Part shown: piece by piece, positions 16,728 through 24,939 of the stretch
How positions within the stretch are numbered: the first letter of the stretch is position 1
How the letters are laid out: each line of letters starts with the position of its first letter
NCBI RefSeq assembly: GCF_003234175.2
Contig: NZ_CP126257.1
Location: forward strand, 2,108,001-2,172,000
DNA from: Curtobacterium sp. MCSS17_007
GTDB lineage: Bacteria > Actinomycetota > Actinomycetes > Actinomycetales > Microbacteriaceae
Reading direction: 5' to 3'
Length of the DNA: 64,000 nucleotides
Notes under the pieces: model-generated
Told to the model about the DNA's origin: nothing
Seen by the model: only the letters and a program-made list of their open reading frames with translations
The model's database searches: none
Position numbers and translations under genes: made by a program

Positions 16728-18107
16728 GTGACGAACACCTGGCCGCTGGCCCGCGGGACCGTGCCCGAGCGCGAGGCCTTCGCCTTCGCCACCGCGGTCA
16801 TCGGCGTGCTGTTCGCCGGCGACGCCGTGCCGAACACGATCACCTGGTACGCCGCCGCCGCGGTGTGGGCCGCCCTGGCCGGCTGGGGCATCGCGGTCGT
16901 CGTGCGCGCCCGTCCGCCGCTCAGCCGTACGCCGCGCTCCCTCTGGCTGTTCCTGGGCTGGTGCCTGCTCAGCGTCGCGTGGTCGCACTGGCGTGCGGCC
17001 ACCCTGGCGAGCATGGTCGCCCAGCTGCTCTGCGTGCTCGTCGCGTTCGCGATCGCTTCGACGCTCAGCTGGCGGCGCCTGCTCGACGCGGTGTCCGCCG
17101 CACTGCGCTGGGTGCTCGGGCTCTCGCTGCTGTTCGAGGCCGTCGTGGCCGTCGTGGTCCGCCACCCGATCGCGCCGATCTGGACGCACTACGGCGACCG
17201 GGACATCCCGGACGCCTTCTACTTCTCGCGCGCCGAGCTGTTCACCGGCGGTCGGATCCAGGGGCTGCCGGGGAACGCGAACCTGCTGGCCATGGTGGCC
17301 CTGCTCGCACTCGTCGCGGTCGCCGTCCAGCTCGCCGAGGGGCGGCTGCACCGCGGCCGCGCCGCCGCCTGGCTCGCGGTCGGCGTCCTCGTGCTCGCGC
17401 TCACCCGGTCCTCGACCGTCCTCGTCGCCGCCGTCGTGGTCGTCCTCGCGGCCGTGGTCGCGCTCCTCGTCCGCCGGGCGCCGAGCGGGAGGCGAGCTCC
17501 CCGCTACCTGGCCGTCGCGGTCGCCGCCGTCGTCCTGGCCGTCGTCGGCGTCGCGGCCCGCGGGACGCTCACGGGGCTCCTCGGCAAGTCGTCCGACCTC
17601 ACCGGCCGCGGCGAGATCTGGTCGGCGGTGCTCGGGCTCGTCGACCAGCACCCCGTCCTCGGGTGGGGCTGGATCGGCTACTGGTGGCCGAACATCCCGG
17701 CGCTCGCCGACATCGCGCACCGGAACGGTGTGACGTACCTGCAGGCGCACGACGCCGCCCTCGACGTCCTCATGCAGACCGGCGTCGTCGGGCTGGTCCT
17801 CTTCGCCCTGTACGTCGTGTCGACGCTCGTGCGCTCCTGGTGGTGTGCGACCCGGACCCCGTACGGACCGGACCTGCGGCCCCGCGGCTTCGACCCGGTG
17901 TCGCTCTTCCCGCTCCTGGTCGTCGTTGCGCTCCTCGTGCAGGCGGTCGCCGAGTCCCGCCTGCTCTACCAGGGCAACTGGGTCCTCCTCGCGGTGGTCG
18001 CGATCAAGACGCGGACGGTGCTCGTCGGTGAGGAGCCCGCCTCGACGGGTGACGGACCGCGGATCCCCGTCGCCGCGCGCGCGTTCCGGGGCGCGACCGC
18101 GGACTGA
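16728..18107 (+). CDS. O-antigen ligase/polymerase family membrane protein (first copy)
   Basis: This 459-residue protein has about 10-12 membrane helices. A long extracytoplasmic loop (about residues 140-180) contains FTGGRIQGLPGNANLLAMV. A later Wzy_C-type segment, DLTGRGEIWSAVLGLVDQHP, is followed by LGWGWIGYWWP. These are hallmarks of the WaaL/O-antigen ligase superfamily, whose members polymerise or attach undecaprenyl-linked glycans outside the membrane. The Arg and the loop His/Asn expected for catalysis appear in RGEIW and HRNGVTYLQAHDA. Which acceptor is used is unknown. A related gene lies at 19719. The start is GTG 16728, downstream of TAGCCT. Confidence 0.88.
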   Translation: MTNTWPLARGTVPEREAFAFATAVIGVLFAGDAVPNTITWYAAAAVWAALAGWGIAVVVRARPPLSRTPRSLWLFLGWCLLSVAWSHWRAATLASMVAQLLCVLVAFAIASTLSWRRLLDAVSAALRWVLGLSLLFEAVVAVVVRHPIAPIWTHYGDRDIPDAFYFSRAELFTGGRIQGLPGNANLLAMVALLALVAVAVQLAEGRLHRGRAAAWLAVGVLVLALTRSSTVLVAAVVVVLAAVVALLVRRAPSGRRAPRYLAVAVAAVVLAVVGVAARGTLTGLLGKSSDLTGRGEIWSAVLGLVDQHPVLGWGWIGYWWPNIPALADIAHRNGVTYLQAHDAALDVLMQTGVVGLVLFALYVVSTLVRSWWCATRTPYGPDLRPRGFDPVSLFPLLVVVALLVQAVAESRLLYQGNWVLLAVVAIKTRTVLVGEEPASTGDGPRIPVAARAFRGATAD

Positions 18108-18121
18108 CCGCCAACGCAGCA

Positions 18122-18138
18122 CCGGATCGGCGATCCGG
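18122..18138. terminator. Short hairpin between convergent genes
   Basis: CCGGATC-GGC-GATCCGG gives seven perfect pairs just after the ligase-like gene. It is directly followed by tandem 14-base repeats. Confidence 0.4.
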
Positions 18139-18178
18139 GTCAGCGGTCCCGGGTCAGCGGTCACTTGTCAGCGGTCCC
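18137..18178. repeat. Three tandem 14-base repeats over a stop codon
   Basis: Units at 18137-18150, 18151-18164 and 18165-18178 read GGGTCAGCGGTCCC, GGGTCAGCGGTCAC and TTGTCAGCGGTCCC. The stop codon of the minus-strand gene (18168-18170) lies inside the third unit, so the array probably arose by duplication of that gene's last codons. Confidence 0.7.
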
Positions 18179-19625
18179 GCAGCACGAGGGCGCAGGGCAC
18201 CTGCGCCGACCACGGCGCCGTCCGCACCTCGAGCACCCGCGTCGGGTCGGCCCGGCACTCCGGCACCGCGTCCCGGACCTGCGGCGCCCACACCGGGCCG
18301 TCGCTCCGCGTCGACGCACCCGGCGCGGCGTTCGCGACGTTCGTCGCGACGACCAGCGCGACCACGCACCAACCGACGGCCGACCGGAGGACGTGCACCA
18401 CGCCTCCCGGCCGGGCCCCGGGCACCCGAGCCGCCCCGCGGTCGACCAGCAGCGCCGCAGCCAGGACCAACGCGGACAGCAGGAGCATGCCGGCGGCCGC
18501 CGCGTACCGGCTCGGGCCCACCGCGGCGAGCCCGGTGGCGTCGAGCGTGCTCCACCGACCGTCCGCCGAGACGTTGGCGAGCAGCGCGCCCGTCCACACC
18601 GAGACGGACCCACCGGCGAGCGCGACGAGCAGGGACCGGGCACGCCACGGCGCGACGAGGAAGGCGACCACGAGCACCGCGAGGACCGCGAGCGCCGGCA
18701 CGACCAGCACCCAGCCGCCGTGCGCGGCCACCGCTGCACCCACCGGCGCCACCCGCCGGTCCCAGAGGCCGGCCACCGGCTGGAACAGGTACCCGACGAC
18801 GACGTCGGCGACGGCCGGGTGCCCGCGCTCCGAGGCCCGCTCGGTGGTCAGGGCCGTCGCCACCTGCGCCGTCCCGCCGGCGAGGGCCGCGACCGTGACC
18901 GGGAGGGCGCGGAGCCGCGCCGGACGCCGCACTCGACGGGCGGGACCGGTGGGACGGGCCGGTGCGGCCGGGGCCGTCGGCCACCAGGCCAGCACGAGGA
19001 GCGGCAGGAAGACGACGGTCTGGAGCTCGGTGAGCGTCGCCGCCAGGGCGAACGCCGCGATGACCGTCGCGCCCCACCAGGACCGCGCACGGTGCGCGAA
19101 CAGCCAGGGGACGAGGACGAGCGCGTACCAGTGCAGGTTCGCCGCGTTGCCCGAGATCTCGACCGGGGCCAGCGGGAGCAGGACCGGCACCGCGGCGAGC
19201 AGCAACCGCAGCGGCCGACCGGGGAGGACGTCGCGGGACAGCAGGAACACGGTCGCGGCGACGACGCCCACCACCACGCAGGAAGCCGCGGACACCGTCA
19301 GCGCGTACTGCTCGACGGGGCGGTGCACGGCCACGTCGACGACCAGACGTGGGACGAGGTGCAGGTAGCCGGCGTAGGCGCGCAGGAGCGTCCCGTCGAC
19401 ACCGTGCGCGAGGCGCTCGCGGAGGAACAGCCCACCGTCCTCGGCCCAGGCGGTCCCCCGCGCCACCGGACCGAGCCGCCACCAGGCCGTTCCGGCGGCG
19501 CCGACGAGCACGACGACGGCGAGAGCAGCCTCGATCCAGGGGGGTCCGGGCGTTCGACGGGAGGATCGTCCTGCGGCCCGACGCTCTGACGTGGACAGCG
19601 GTGGCGGGTCGGCTCGGTGCTCCAT
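18168..19625 (-). CDS. Polytopic membrane protein, family not recognised
   Basis: This 485-residue protein has about 10-11 hydrophobic segments. After a charged N-terminus and the first helix comes the loop GTAWAEDGGLFLRERLAHGV, then ISGNAANLHWYALVLVPWLF in the middle. The last helix leads to a roughly 65-residue external tail with two cysteines (VPECRADP, VPCALVLRD). The WAEDGG loop with an acidic pair after helix 1 resembles GT-C type lipid-linked-sugar glycosyltransferases, but no family can be assigned with confidence. It lies between two ligase-like genes on the opposite strand. The ATG at 19625 follows TAGGTT by nine bases. Confidence 0.75.
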   Translation of the reverse strand: MEHRADPPPLSTSERRAAGRSSRRTPGPPWIEAALAVVVLVGAAGTAWWRLGPVARGTAWAEDGGLFLRERLAHGVDGTLLRAYAGYLHLVPRLVVDVAVHRPVEQYALTVSAASCVVVGVVAATVFLLSRDVLPGRPLRLLLAAVPVLLPLAPVEISGNAANLHWYALVLVPWLFAHRARSWWGATVIAAFALAATLTELQTVVFLPLLVLAWWPTAPAAPARPTGPARRVRRPARLRALPVTVAALAGGTAQVATALTTERASERGHPAVADVVVGYLFQPVAGLWDRRVAPVGAAVAAHGGWVLVVPALAVLAVLVVAFLVAPWRARSLLVALAGGSVSVWTGALLANVSADGRWSTLDATGLAAVGPSRYAAAAGMLLLSALVLAAALLVDRGAARVPGARPGGVVHVLRSAVGWCVVALVVATNVANAAPGASTRSDGPVWAPQVRDAVPECRADPTRVLEVRTAPWSAQVPCALVLRDR

Positions 19626-19634
19626 CGACGGCTG

Positions 19635-19640
19635 AACCTA
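19635..19640 (-). promoter_or_regulatory. Possible -10 element for the minus-strand membrane protein gene
   Basis: TAGGTT on the minus strand ends nine bases before the ATG at 19625. It shares the 93-base divergent gap with the next ligase-like gene. Confidence 0.35.
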
Positions 19641-19706
19641 GCCGAGTCATCGCGTTCCGCGATATCGACGCTCCGCGATGCGACGGTGACTCCCGGTCCG
19701 GTGCGA

Positions 19707-19712
19707 GAGGAT
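19707..19712 (+). promoter_or_regulatory. Possible -10 element for the second ligase-like gene
   Basis: GAGGAT ends six bases before the GTG at 19719. It keeps the NANNNT pattern and spacing seen elsewhere, but its first base is not T, so it is a weaker candidate. The GGAGG beginning at 19710 could act as a ribosome site instead. Confidence 0.3.
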
Positions 19713-19718
19713 GGAGGC

Positions 19719-21026
19719 GTGACGGACCACGGGCTGAGCAGACGAGCGCTCGCTCGGCGCTACCTGTCCGCCTGGATCGGCTTCTCGGCGGGCGGGCGCT
19801 TCAGCCAGGCGCTCGCGACGGCGATCCTGCTCTTCGCGTTCGGCGAACCCGCCGTCCACGCCATGGTCGGCACCGCCGGCGCGTGGGCCGCGCTCGTCAC
19901 CCTCGTCGTGCTCGCCGGGTTGAGCCTGCTCGGCCAGCGCTACCGCATCGAGTGGCACGGCGTCCTGCCCCTCTCGCTGCTCGCCTTCGTCGGCTTCTGC
20001 GGGCTCAGCGTGCTCTGGAGCGAGTACTCCTGGTACGCCCTGCGCGGGGTGGTCGAGACGGTCTGCTTCGTCGGGCTCGGGCTCTACCTGGCGCTCGGTC
20101 GCGACCTCGTGCAGGTCATCCGCGCGGCCGGCGACGCCTTCCGCATCCTGCTCGTCGTGGCGCTCGGTCTCGAGGTGCTCTCCGGGCTCGTGCTCGACGT
20201 CCCGATCCCCGCCTTCGGCATCCAGGGCGACATCGCGTACGGTGGTCCGATCCAGGGGATCGGGGGCAACCGCAACTTCATGGGCTTCGTGGCCGCGACC
20301 GCCCTGGTCACCTTCGTGGTCGAGTTCCTCACCCGGTCGGTCACCACCTGGCGCGCGGTCGCCTCCACCGCGCTGGCCGTGATCGCGCTCATGCTCGTGC
20401 AGTCCCCCATCACCGGGATCGCCATGATCGCGCTGGCCGTGACGGCCCTGGCGATCTGGGCGCTCCGGCACGCAGCGCCGACGACGCGACCGATCGTGAA
20501 CACCGTGCTCGGCGGCGCCGTCCTGGGCATGCTCGTGCTGACGGTCCTGTTCCGGCACCGGGTGCTCGCCGAGATCGGTGCCGCCGGCGGGACGGCGACG
20601 CGGCTCGGCCTCTGGGCGCAGATCCGGCTGCTCGGCGAACAGGATCCGATGCAGGGTCGCGGCTGGGTCGGCACCTGGCCGACCGAGGACGTCTTCCCCT
20701 TCACCACCCTCATCGACCCGTCGGGCGTGCGGTTCACCTCCGGGCTCGACGCCTTCGTGGACGCGTACCTCCAGGTCGGACTCGCGGGCGCGCTCCTGCT
20801 CGCGGTCGCGGGCGGGCTGGCGTTCGCCCGCGCCTGGGTCACCGCGACGACCTTCCCCGGTGTCGCCTACGTGTGGCCGGCCGCTGTGCTCGTGCTCCTC
20901 GCGGTCACGAGCACCGCTGAGAGCTACCTGCTGCACGGCGCGGGCCTGATGCTGTTCGCGACCGTGATCGTCGTGGCAGCCCGACGGCGCTCGTGGCGGC
21001 GGCACCTGCCGCGCGACCAGGCGTGA
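19719..21026 (+). CDS. O-antigen ligase/polymerase family membrane protein (second copy)
   Basis: This 435-residue protein has about 10-12 helices and shares the ligase-superfamily pattern of the gene at 16728. It has LSVLWSEYSWYALRGVVETV early, an external loop with YGGPIQGIGGNRNFMGFVAA, and a later ATRLGLWAQIRLLGEQDPMQ followed by GRGWVGTWP. The IQGIGGNRNFM segment aligns with IQGLPGNANLLAM of the other copy. The two are therefore paralogues but quite divergent, which suggests different acceptors or steps. The protein is most likely a polymerase or ligase for a lipid-linked glycan at the outer membrane face. Confidence 0.86.
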   Translation: MTDHGLSRRALARRYLSAWIGFSAGGRFSQALATAILLFAFGEPAVHAMVGTAGAWAALVTLVVLAGLSLLGQRYRIEWHGVLPLSLLAFVGFCGLSVLWSEYSWYALRGVVETVCFVGLGLYLALGRDLVQVIRAAGDAFRILLVVALGLEVLSGLVLDVPIPAFGIQGDIAYGGPIQGIGGNRNFMGFVAATALVTFVVEFLTRSVTTWRAVASTALAVIALMLVQSPITGIAMIALAVTALAIWALRHAAPTTRPIVNTVLGGAVLGMLVLTVLFRHRVLAEIGAAGGTATRLGLWAQIRLLGEQDPMQGRGWVGTWPTEDVFPFTTLIDPSGVRFTSGLDAFVDAYLQVGLAGALLLAVAGGLAFARAWVTATTFPGVAYVWPAAVLVLLAVTSTAESYLLHGAGLMLFATVIVVAARRRSWRRHLPRDQA

Positions 21027-21091
21027 CGGGCGACCAGGGCTGACGAGCGACCCCGTCCGGGCGGGGCTCGCGGTGACCGTGCCCCGGCCAC

Positions 21092-21097
21092 TAGCAT
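21092..21097 (+). promoter_or_regulatory. Possible -10 element for the secreted GH25-like gene
   Basis: TAGCAT lies 44 bases before the ATG at 21142. This gene has a leader and a good ribosome site (CAGGAG), unlike its leaderless neighbours. The leader contains a GGGCCGC...GCGGCCC inverted repeat. Confidence 0.4.
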
Positions 21098-21141
21098 CAC
21101 CTCGGGCCGCAGGGGGCGGCCCGTCACCGACAGGAGCTGGC

Positions 21142-22992
21142 ATGCCCTTCGTCTCCCGTGTCGTGACCGCGCTGCTGGCGGTCTCGGCCCTCACCACCGC
21201 CGCCGTCGGTGTGCCGACCGCCGACGCGCACGCCGCGGTGCCGACCGCGACCGCCACCGGGTCCCGGTACACACCGCTCGACACCGCGCGGGTGTTCGAC
21301 GGTTCCGTGGGCACGACCCCGGTCGTCGTCCCGATCGCCGGCCGGGCGGGGGTGCCGGCGAACGCCACCGCGGTCGTGGTCAACGTCGAGACGGAGGCGC
21401 CGACCGCGGCCGGCTACGTGCGCATCACTCCCGCCGGGAACGACGCCCGCGTCGCGCTGCAGGAGTTCCCCGCGGGCCGGACGATCTCGAACCTCGCGAC
21501 CGTGAAGCTCACGTCCGGCGCCGTGCAGGTGAAGGTGTCGGCGGGCTCGGCGCGGCTCATGCTCGACGTCTCCGGCTACTACGCCGCCGGCAGCGGATCG
21601 ACCTTCACACCGCTGCCGACCGTCCGCGTCGCGTCGCCGACGGTCGGCACGACGCCGGTGCCCGTGCAGTTCGCCGGCAGGGGCGGCGTGCCGGCCGACG
21701 CGACCGCCGTGGTGGTGAACGTCGAGACCAACGCGCCGACGGCAGACGGGTACACCCGCCTCACCCCGCTCGGCCGGGACGCGTCGGTGGCGACCCAGGA
21801 GTTCACCGCCGGCCGCACGGTGTCGAACCTCGCGATCGTGCGCCTCGTCGACGGTTCCGCGCAGGTCCGCCTGTCCCGCGGGACGGCCACCGTGTACATG
21901 GACGTCGCCGGGTACTACTCCGCGTCGTCGACCGGCTCCGTCTTCGCCCCCGTCGACACGACCCGCATCGAGACGGGCACCCTGGGCAACACTCCGCGCA
22001 CGGTGCGTGCGACGGGCCTCGGCGGCGTCCCGGGGACGGCCACCGCGGTCGTCGCGAACGTCGAGGTGCAGGGCACGTCCTCCGACGGCTACCTCCGGGT
22101 CACACCGGCGGGACAGGACGCGTCCGTCGCCGCCCAGGTGTTCCGGGCCGGCGAGGAGGTCTCCGCGGCGGTCATCACGAAGGTGACCGGGTCGACCGCA
22201 GCGCGCGCGTTCCAGGCCAAGGTCTCGCGTGGGACCGCCGTCGACCACGTCGACGTCTCCGGGTACTTCCTCGACGGCACCTCGGCCTCCGGCACCGGCG
22301 TCGACGTGTCCTGGCCGCAGTGCGGGTCCCCGCTCCCGACCGACGCCGCCTTCGCCGTCGTCGGCGTCAACGGCGGGCTGGCCAACAACACGAACCCCTG
22401 CCTGTCGTCCCAGCTGGCATGGGCCGACCGGTCGTCCGGTGGGACGTCCCAGGCGCGCGTCCAGCTGTACGTGAACACCGCGAACCCGGGTCGCCAGGCG
22501 TCGGTCTGGCCGACGAGCAACACGCTGCCGAACGGCGGCGGGACCGTGCCGAACCCCTACGGGACCTGCACGGGCGGGTACGACGCCGCCTGCTCGTACG
22601 TGTACGGCTGGACGCGGGCGGTCGAGGACGCCACCGTCCGTGGGATCTCCGACCCGACCGCGTACCGTTGGTGGCTCGACGTCGAGACCGAGGGGACTTG
22701 GCAGGCGGACCGCTCCCAGAACCGCGCAGACCTCGAGGGCATGGCCGCGTACCTGACCTCGCGCGGTGCGCAGGTCGGTCTGTACTCCACCTCGTTCCAG
22801 TGGACCGCCATCGTCGGGTCCGTCCCTGCCTCGAGCCCGCTGTACCGGCTGCCGAGTTGGATCGCGACCGGGGCGCCGACCCTCGCCGCCGCGCAGCAGG
22901 CGTGCTCCGGCACCCCCCTCACCGGCGGGAGCCGGATCGAGATGACGCAGTACGTGGCCGGCGGCTTCGACCGCAACGCGTCCTGCGTCTGA
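21142..22992 (+). CDS. Secreted protein with three surface repeats and a GH25-like C-terminal domain
   Basis: This 616-residue protein has a signal peptide (residues 1-31, ending ADAHA). Three tandem repeats of about 125 residues follow (roughly 40-150, 155-270 and 275-385). Each contains GVP-x-(N/D/G)ATAVV-x-NVE, then GY-x-R-(I/L/V)-TP and a closing VSGYY or VSGYF. From residue 392 on lies a glycoside-hydrolase-like domain of the GH25/DUF1906 kind, starting GVDVSWPQCG, with the acidic WWLDVETEGTW strand and VGLYSTSFQW. That domain suggests binding or cleavage of peptidoglycan or another wall glycan. The repeats are probably wall- or glycan-binding. CAGGAG precedes the ATG. Confidence 0.85.
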   Translation: MPFVSRVVTALLAVSALTTAAVGVPTADAHAAVPTATATGSRYTPLDTARVFDGSVGTTPVVVPIAGRAGVPANATAVVVNVETEAPTAAGYVRITPAGNDARVALQEFPAGRTISNLATVKLTSGAVQVKVSAGSARLMLDVSGYYAAGSGSTFTPLPTVRVASPTVGTTPVPVQFAGRGGVPADATAVVVNVETNAPTADGYTRLTPLGRDASVATQEFTAGRTVSNLAIVRLVDGSAQVRLSRGTATVYMDVAGYYSASSTGSVFAPVDTTRIETGTLGNTPRTVRATGLGGVPGTATAVVANVEVQGTSSDGYLRVTPAGQDASVAAQVFRAGEEVSAAVITKVTGSTAARAFQAKVSRGTAVDHVDVSGYFLDGTSASGTGVDVSWPQCGSPLPTDAAFAVVGVNGGLANNTNPCLSSQLAWADRSSGGTSQARVQLYVNTANPGRQASVWPTSNTLPNGGGTVPNPYGTCTGGYDAACSYVYGWTRAVEDATVRGISDPTAYRWWLDVETEGTWQADRSQNRADLEGMAAYLTSRGAQVGLYSTSFQWTAIVGSVPASSPLYRLPSWIATGAPTLAAAQQACSGTPLTGGSRIEMTQYVAGGFDRNASCV

Positions 22993-23031
22993 CCGCGCCG
23001 GAGGCTCCGGTCGGCACGTCGAGGGTCACGC

Positions 23032-23076
23032 GACCCCGGCGACCCCGGCGACCGTGGCGACCTCTGCGACCTCTGC
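23032..23076. repeat. Five tandem 9-base repeats
   Basis: Units of nine bases (GACCCCGGC twice, GACCGTGGC once, GACCTCTGC twice) lie in the 244-base gap between the GH25-like gene and the glycosyltransferase. No gene is seen in this gap. Confidence 0.6.
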
Positions 23077-23165
23077 GACGACGCTCGGGACGACGCCGAT
23101 CGGGGACACCGGCCCCGGCACGACGGCCCGGGACACCGACCCGCGGCGACGACGTCCACCACGAC

Positions 23166-23198
23166 GACGACGCGGGACCCCACGGGTCCCGCGTCGTC
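23166..23198. terminator. Bidirectional perfect hairpin
   Basis: GACGACGCGGGACCC pairs perfectly over 15 bases with GGGTCCCGCGTCGTC across the loop CAC. It lies between two convergent genes and has no U-tract. Confidence 0.75.
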
Positions 23199-23236
23199 GG
23201 TGCGTCGGACGTGTCGCGTCGTCCGTCGCCGAGCGG

Positions 23237-24277
23237 TCAGCGCCCCGCGGCGTCGCCGCCCTGCTCGGTGCGGAGCGCCCGCGGCGCCTCCGTCGCACGG
23301 TCCGACGCCTGGCTCGGGTGGTCGACCGGGAGCCGCCGCGTCGAGGTCCCGGGTGCCGAGTAGGTCAGGTAGTTCAACCGGCTCGTCTCGCGACGCAGCC
23401 GCGTGACGCCCTCGAGGATGAAGCCGAGGATCCACGTCAGGAACGCGATCACCATGAGCGACGCGGCGAGGAACGCGGTCGGGAAGCGCGGGACCAGTCC
23501 GGTGCGCCCGTACTCGATGAACAGCGGGATCGCGAGGACGATCGCGACCACGGCGAAGATCGCGCCCATGATCCCGTGGAACAGCACGGGTCGCTCGAAG
23601 CGGATGAGGTGCGCGATGAGCGACAGGATCTTGAAGCCGTCGCTGTAGGTGTTCAGCTTCGACTCGGTGCCCTCGGCACGGTCCTTGAACCCGACCGGGA
23701 CCTCGGTGTGCGGTACGCGCAGGTTCATCACGTGCACCGTGAGCTCGGTCTCGGTCTCGAACTCCCGCGACAGCGCGGGGAAGGACTTCACGAAGCGACG
23801 GGACATGACCCGGTAGCCGCTGAGCATGTCGGACACGGGCGTCCCGAAGAGCTTGCCGACGACCCGGTTGAACATCCGGTTGCCGGCCTCGTGGCCCGGT
23901 CGGTACGCGGTCGCCTCCGGGTCGTCCTGCCGGACGCCGAGGATGTGGTCGTAGGGCCCCTCGAGCAGGGTGCGGATCATCTCGGGCGCCGCCGCGGCGT
24001 CGTACGTGTCGTCGCCGTCGATCATCAGGTAGACGTCCGCGTCGATGTCGCCGAACGCCCGGCGGATGACGTTGCCCTTGCCCTTCGTGTGCTCGTACCG
24101 GACCTCGGCCCCCGCCCGGCGCGCGACCTCGTCGGTGCCGTCCGTGCTGTTGTTGTCGTAGACGTACACGTGGATGCCGGGCACGGCTGCCTTGAGGTCG
24201 GTGACCACCTTGTGGATGGCCGGTGCCTCGTTGTGGCAGGGCACGATGGCAGCGATGACGAGGTCGTCGTGAGTCAC
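23237..24277 (-). CDS. GtrB-like GT2 glycosyltransferase with C-terminal membrane helices
   Basis: This 346-residue protein has an N-terminal GT2 domain, IAAIVPCHNEAPAIHKVV to about residue 230. It contains YVYDNNSTDGT and the metal-binding MIDGDDTYDA (DxD-like) near residues 82-91, then SDMLSGYRVMSRRF. Two C-terminal helices span about 240-310. This is the polyprenyl-phosphate sugar synthase layout (DPM/GtrB): a nucleotide sugar is moved onto undecaprenyl phosphate on the cytoplasmic side. The GtrA-type gene directly divergent from it would be the matching flippase-like partner. The GTG at 24277 is preceded by GAAGGA. Confidence 0.9.
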   Translation of the reverse strand: MTHDDLVIAAIVPCHNEAPAIHKVVTDLKAAVPGIHVYVYDNNSTDGTDEVARRAGAEVRYEHTKGKGNVIRRAFGDIDADVYLMIDGDDTYDAAAAPEMIRTLLEGPYDHILGVRQDDPEATAYRPGHEAGNRMFNRVVGKLFGTPVSDMLSGYRVMSRRFVKSFPALSREFETETELTVHVMNLRVPHTEVPVGFKDRAEGTESKLNTYSDGFKILSLIAHLIRFERPVLFHGIMGAIFAVVAIVLAIPLFIEYGRTGLVPRFPTAFLAASLMVIAFLTWILGFILEGVTRLRRETSRLNYLTYSAPGTSTRRLPVDHPSQASDRATEAPRALRTEQGGDAAGR

Positions 24278-24401
24278 GGGGTAGGGTCCTTCAGTGGTCT
24301 TGGATCCGTCGAACGGCGGGGACGTGAGCACGAATCCCCTGCGAGAGGCTAACAGGTGCGCGGGCTCGGCTGACGCCGACCACGGGCCGGGAAGAGGACA
24401 C

Positions 24402-24878
24402 GTGACGAACGCCACCGGCTGGTTCCTGGGACACCTCCGACGCGGGGGGTCGTTCCTCGTCGTCGGCGGCGTCGGGTTCCTCGTCGACGCCGCCGTGTAC
24501 AACGCGCTGGTGTTCTGGGGCGGGTCGGGCCCGCTCTTCGCGGTCCCCCTGCTCGGCAAGGTCATCGCGATCGCGGTGGCGAGCGTCGTCACCTACTTCG
24601 GCAGCAGGCTGTGGACGTTCCGCGACCGCGCCGGCTCCCAGACGCTGCGGAGCTTCCTGGTGTTCGCCGCCATCAACGTCGTCGCGATCCTGCTGCAGCT
24701 CGGCTGCCTGGCCTTCTCGCGGTACGTCCTGCACCTCGACTCCCCGGTGGCCGACAACGTCGCCGGCACGCTGGTCGGTCAGGCCGTGGCGACGGTGTTC
24801 CGCTACTTCGCCTACGGGAAGTTCGTGTTCAAGGACGACCGCGAGGGCGGTGCAGAGGCGATCGCCGAGATCAGCTGA
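24402..24878 (+). CDS. GtrA family membrane protein (first copy)
   Basis: This 158-residue protein has four hydrophobic segments, with GGSFLVVGGVGFLVDAAVYN at the start and RYFAYGKFVF at the end. These are typical GtrA features (Arg and Phe-rich motif near helix 4). GtrA proteins are thought to flip undecaprenyl-phosphate-linked monosaccharides. The divergent GtrB-like gene makes such a substrate, so the two probably form a glycan-decoration pair. GTG 24402 follows GAAGAGGA. The upstream GTG at 24324 would add 26 residues without hydrophobic character and is less likely. Confidence 0.88.
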   Translation: MTNATGWFLGHLRRGGSFLVVGGVGFLVDAAVYNALVFWGGSGPLFAVPLLGKVIAIAVASVVTYFGSRLWTFRDRAGSQTLRSFLVFAAINVVAILLQLGCLAFSRYVLHLDSPVADNVAGTLVGQAVATVFRYFAYGKFVFKDDREGGAEAIAEIS

Positions 24879-24885
24879 CCACCGG

Positions 24886-24931
24886 GACGACGGGAGGCGC
24901 GGTACCAGCTGGTACCGCGCCTCCCGTCGTC
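24886..24931. terminator. Very long perfect bidirectional hairpin
   Basis: Twenty-three bases (24886-24908) are the exact reverse complement of 24909-24931. The palindrome is centred on GGTACCAGCTGGTACC, between the GtrA stop and the stop of the convergent membrane protein gene. Confidence 0.8.
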
Positions 24932-24939
24932 GGGTGGGG

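Noticed and set aside
22998..23010. CCGGAG-G-CTCCGG inverted repeat just after the GH25-like gene
   Set aside because: The one-base loop leaves too short a real stem. The hairpin at 23166 is a far better terminator.
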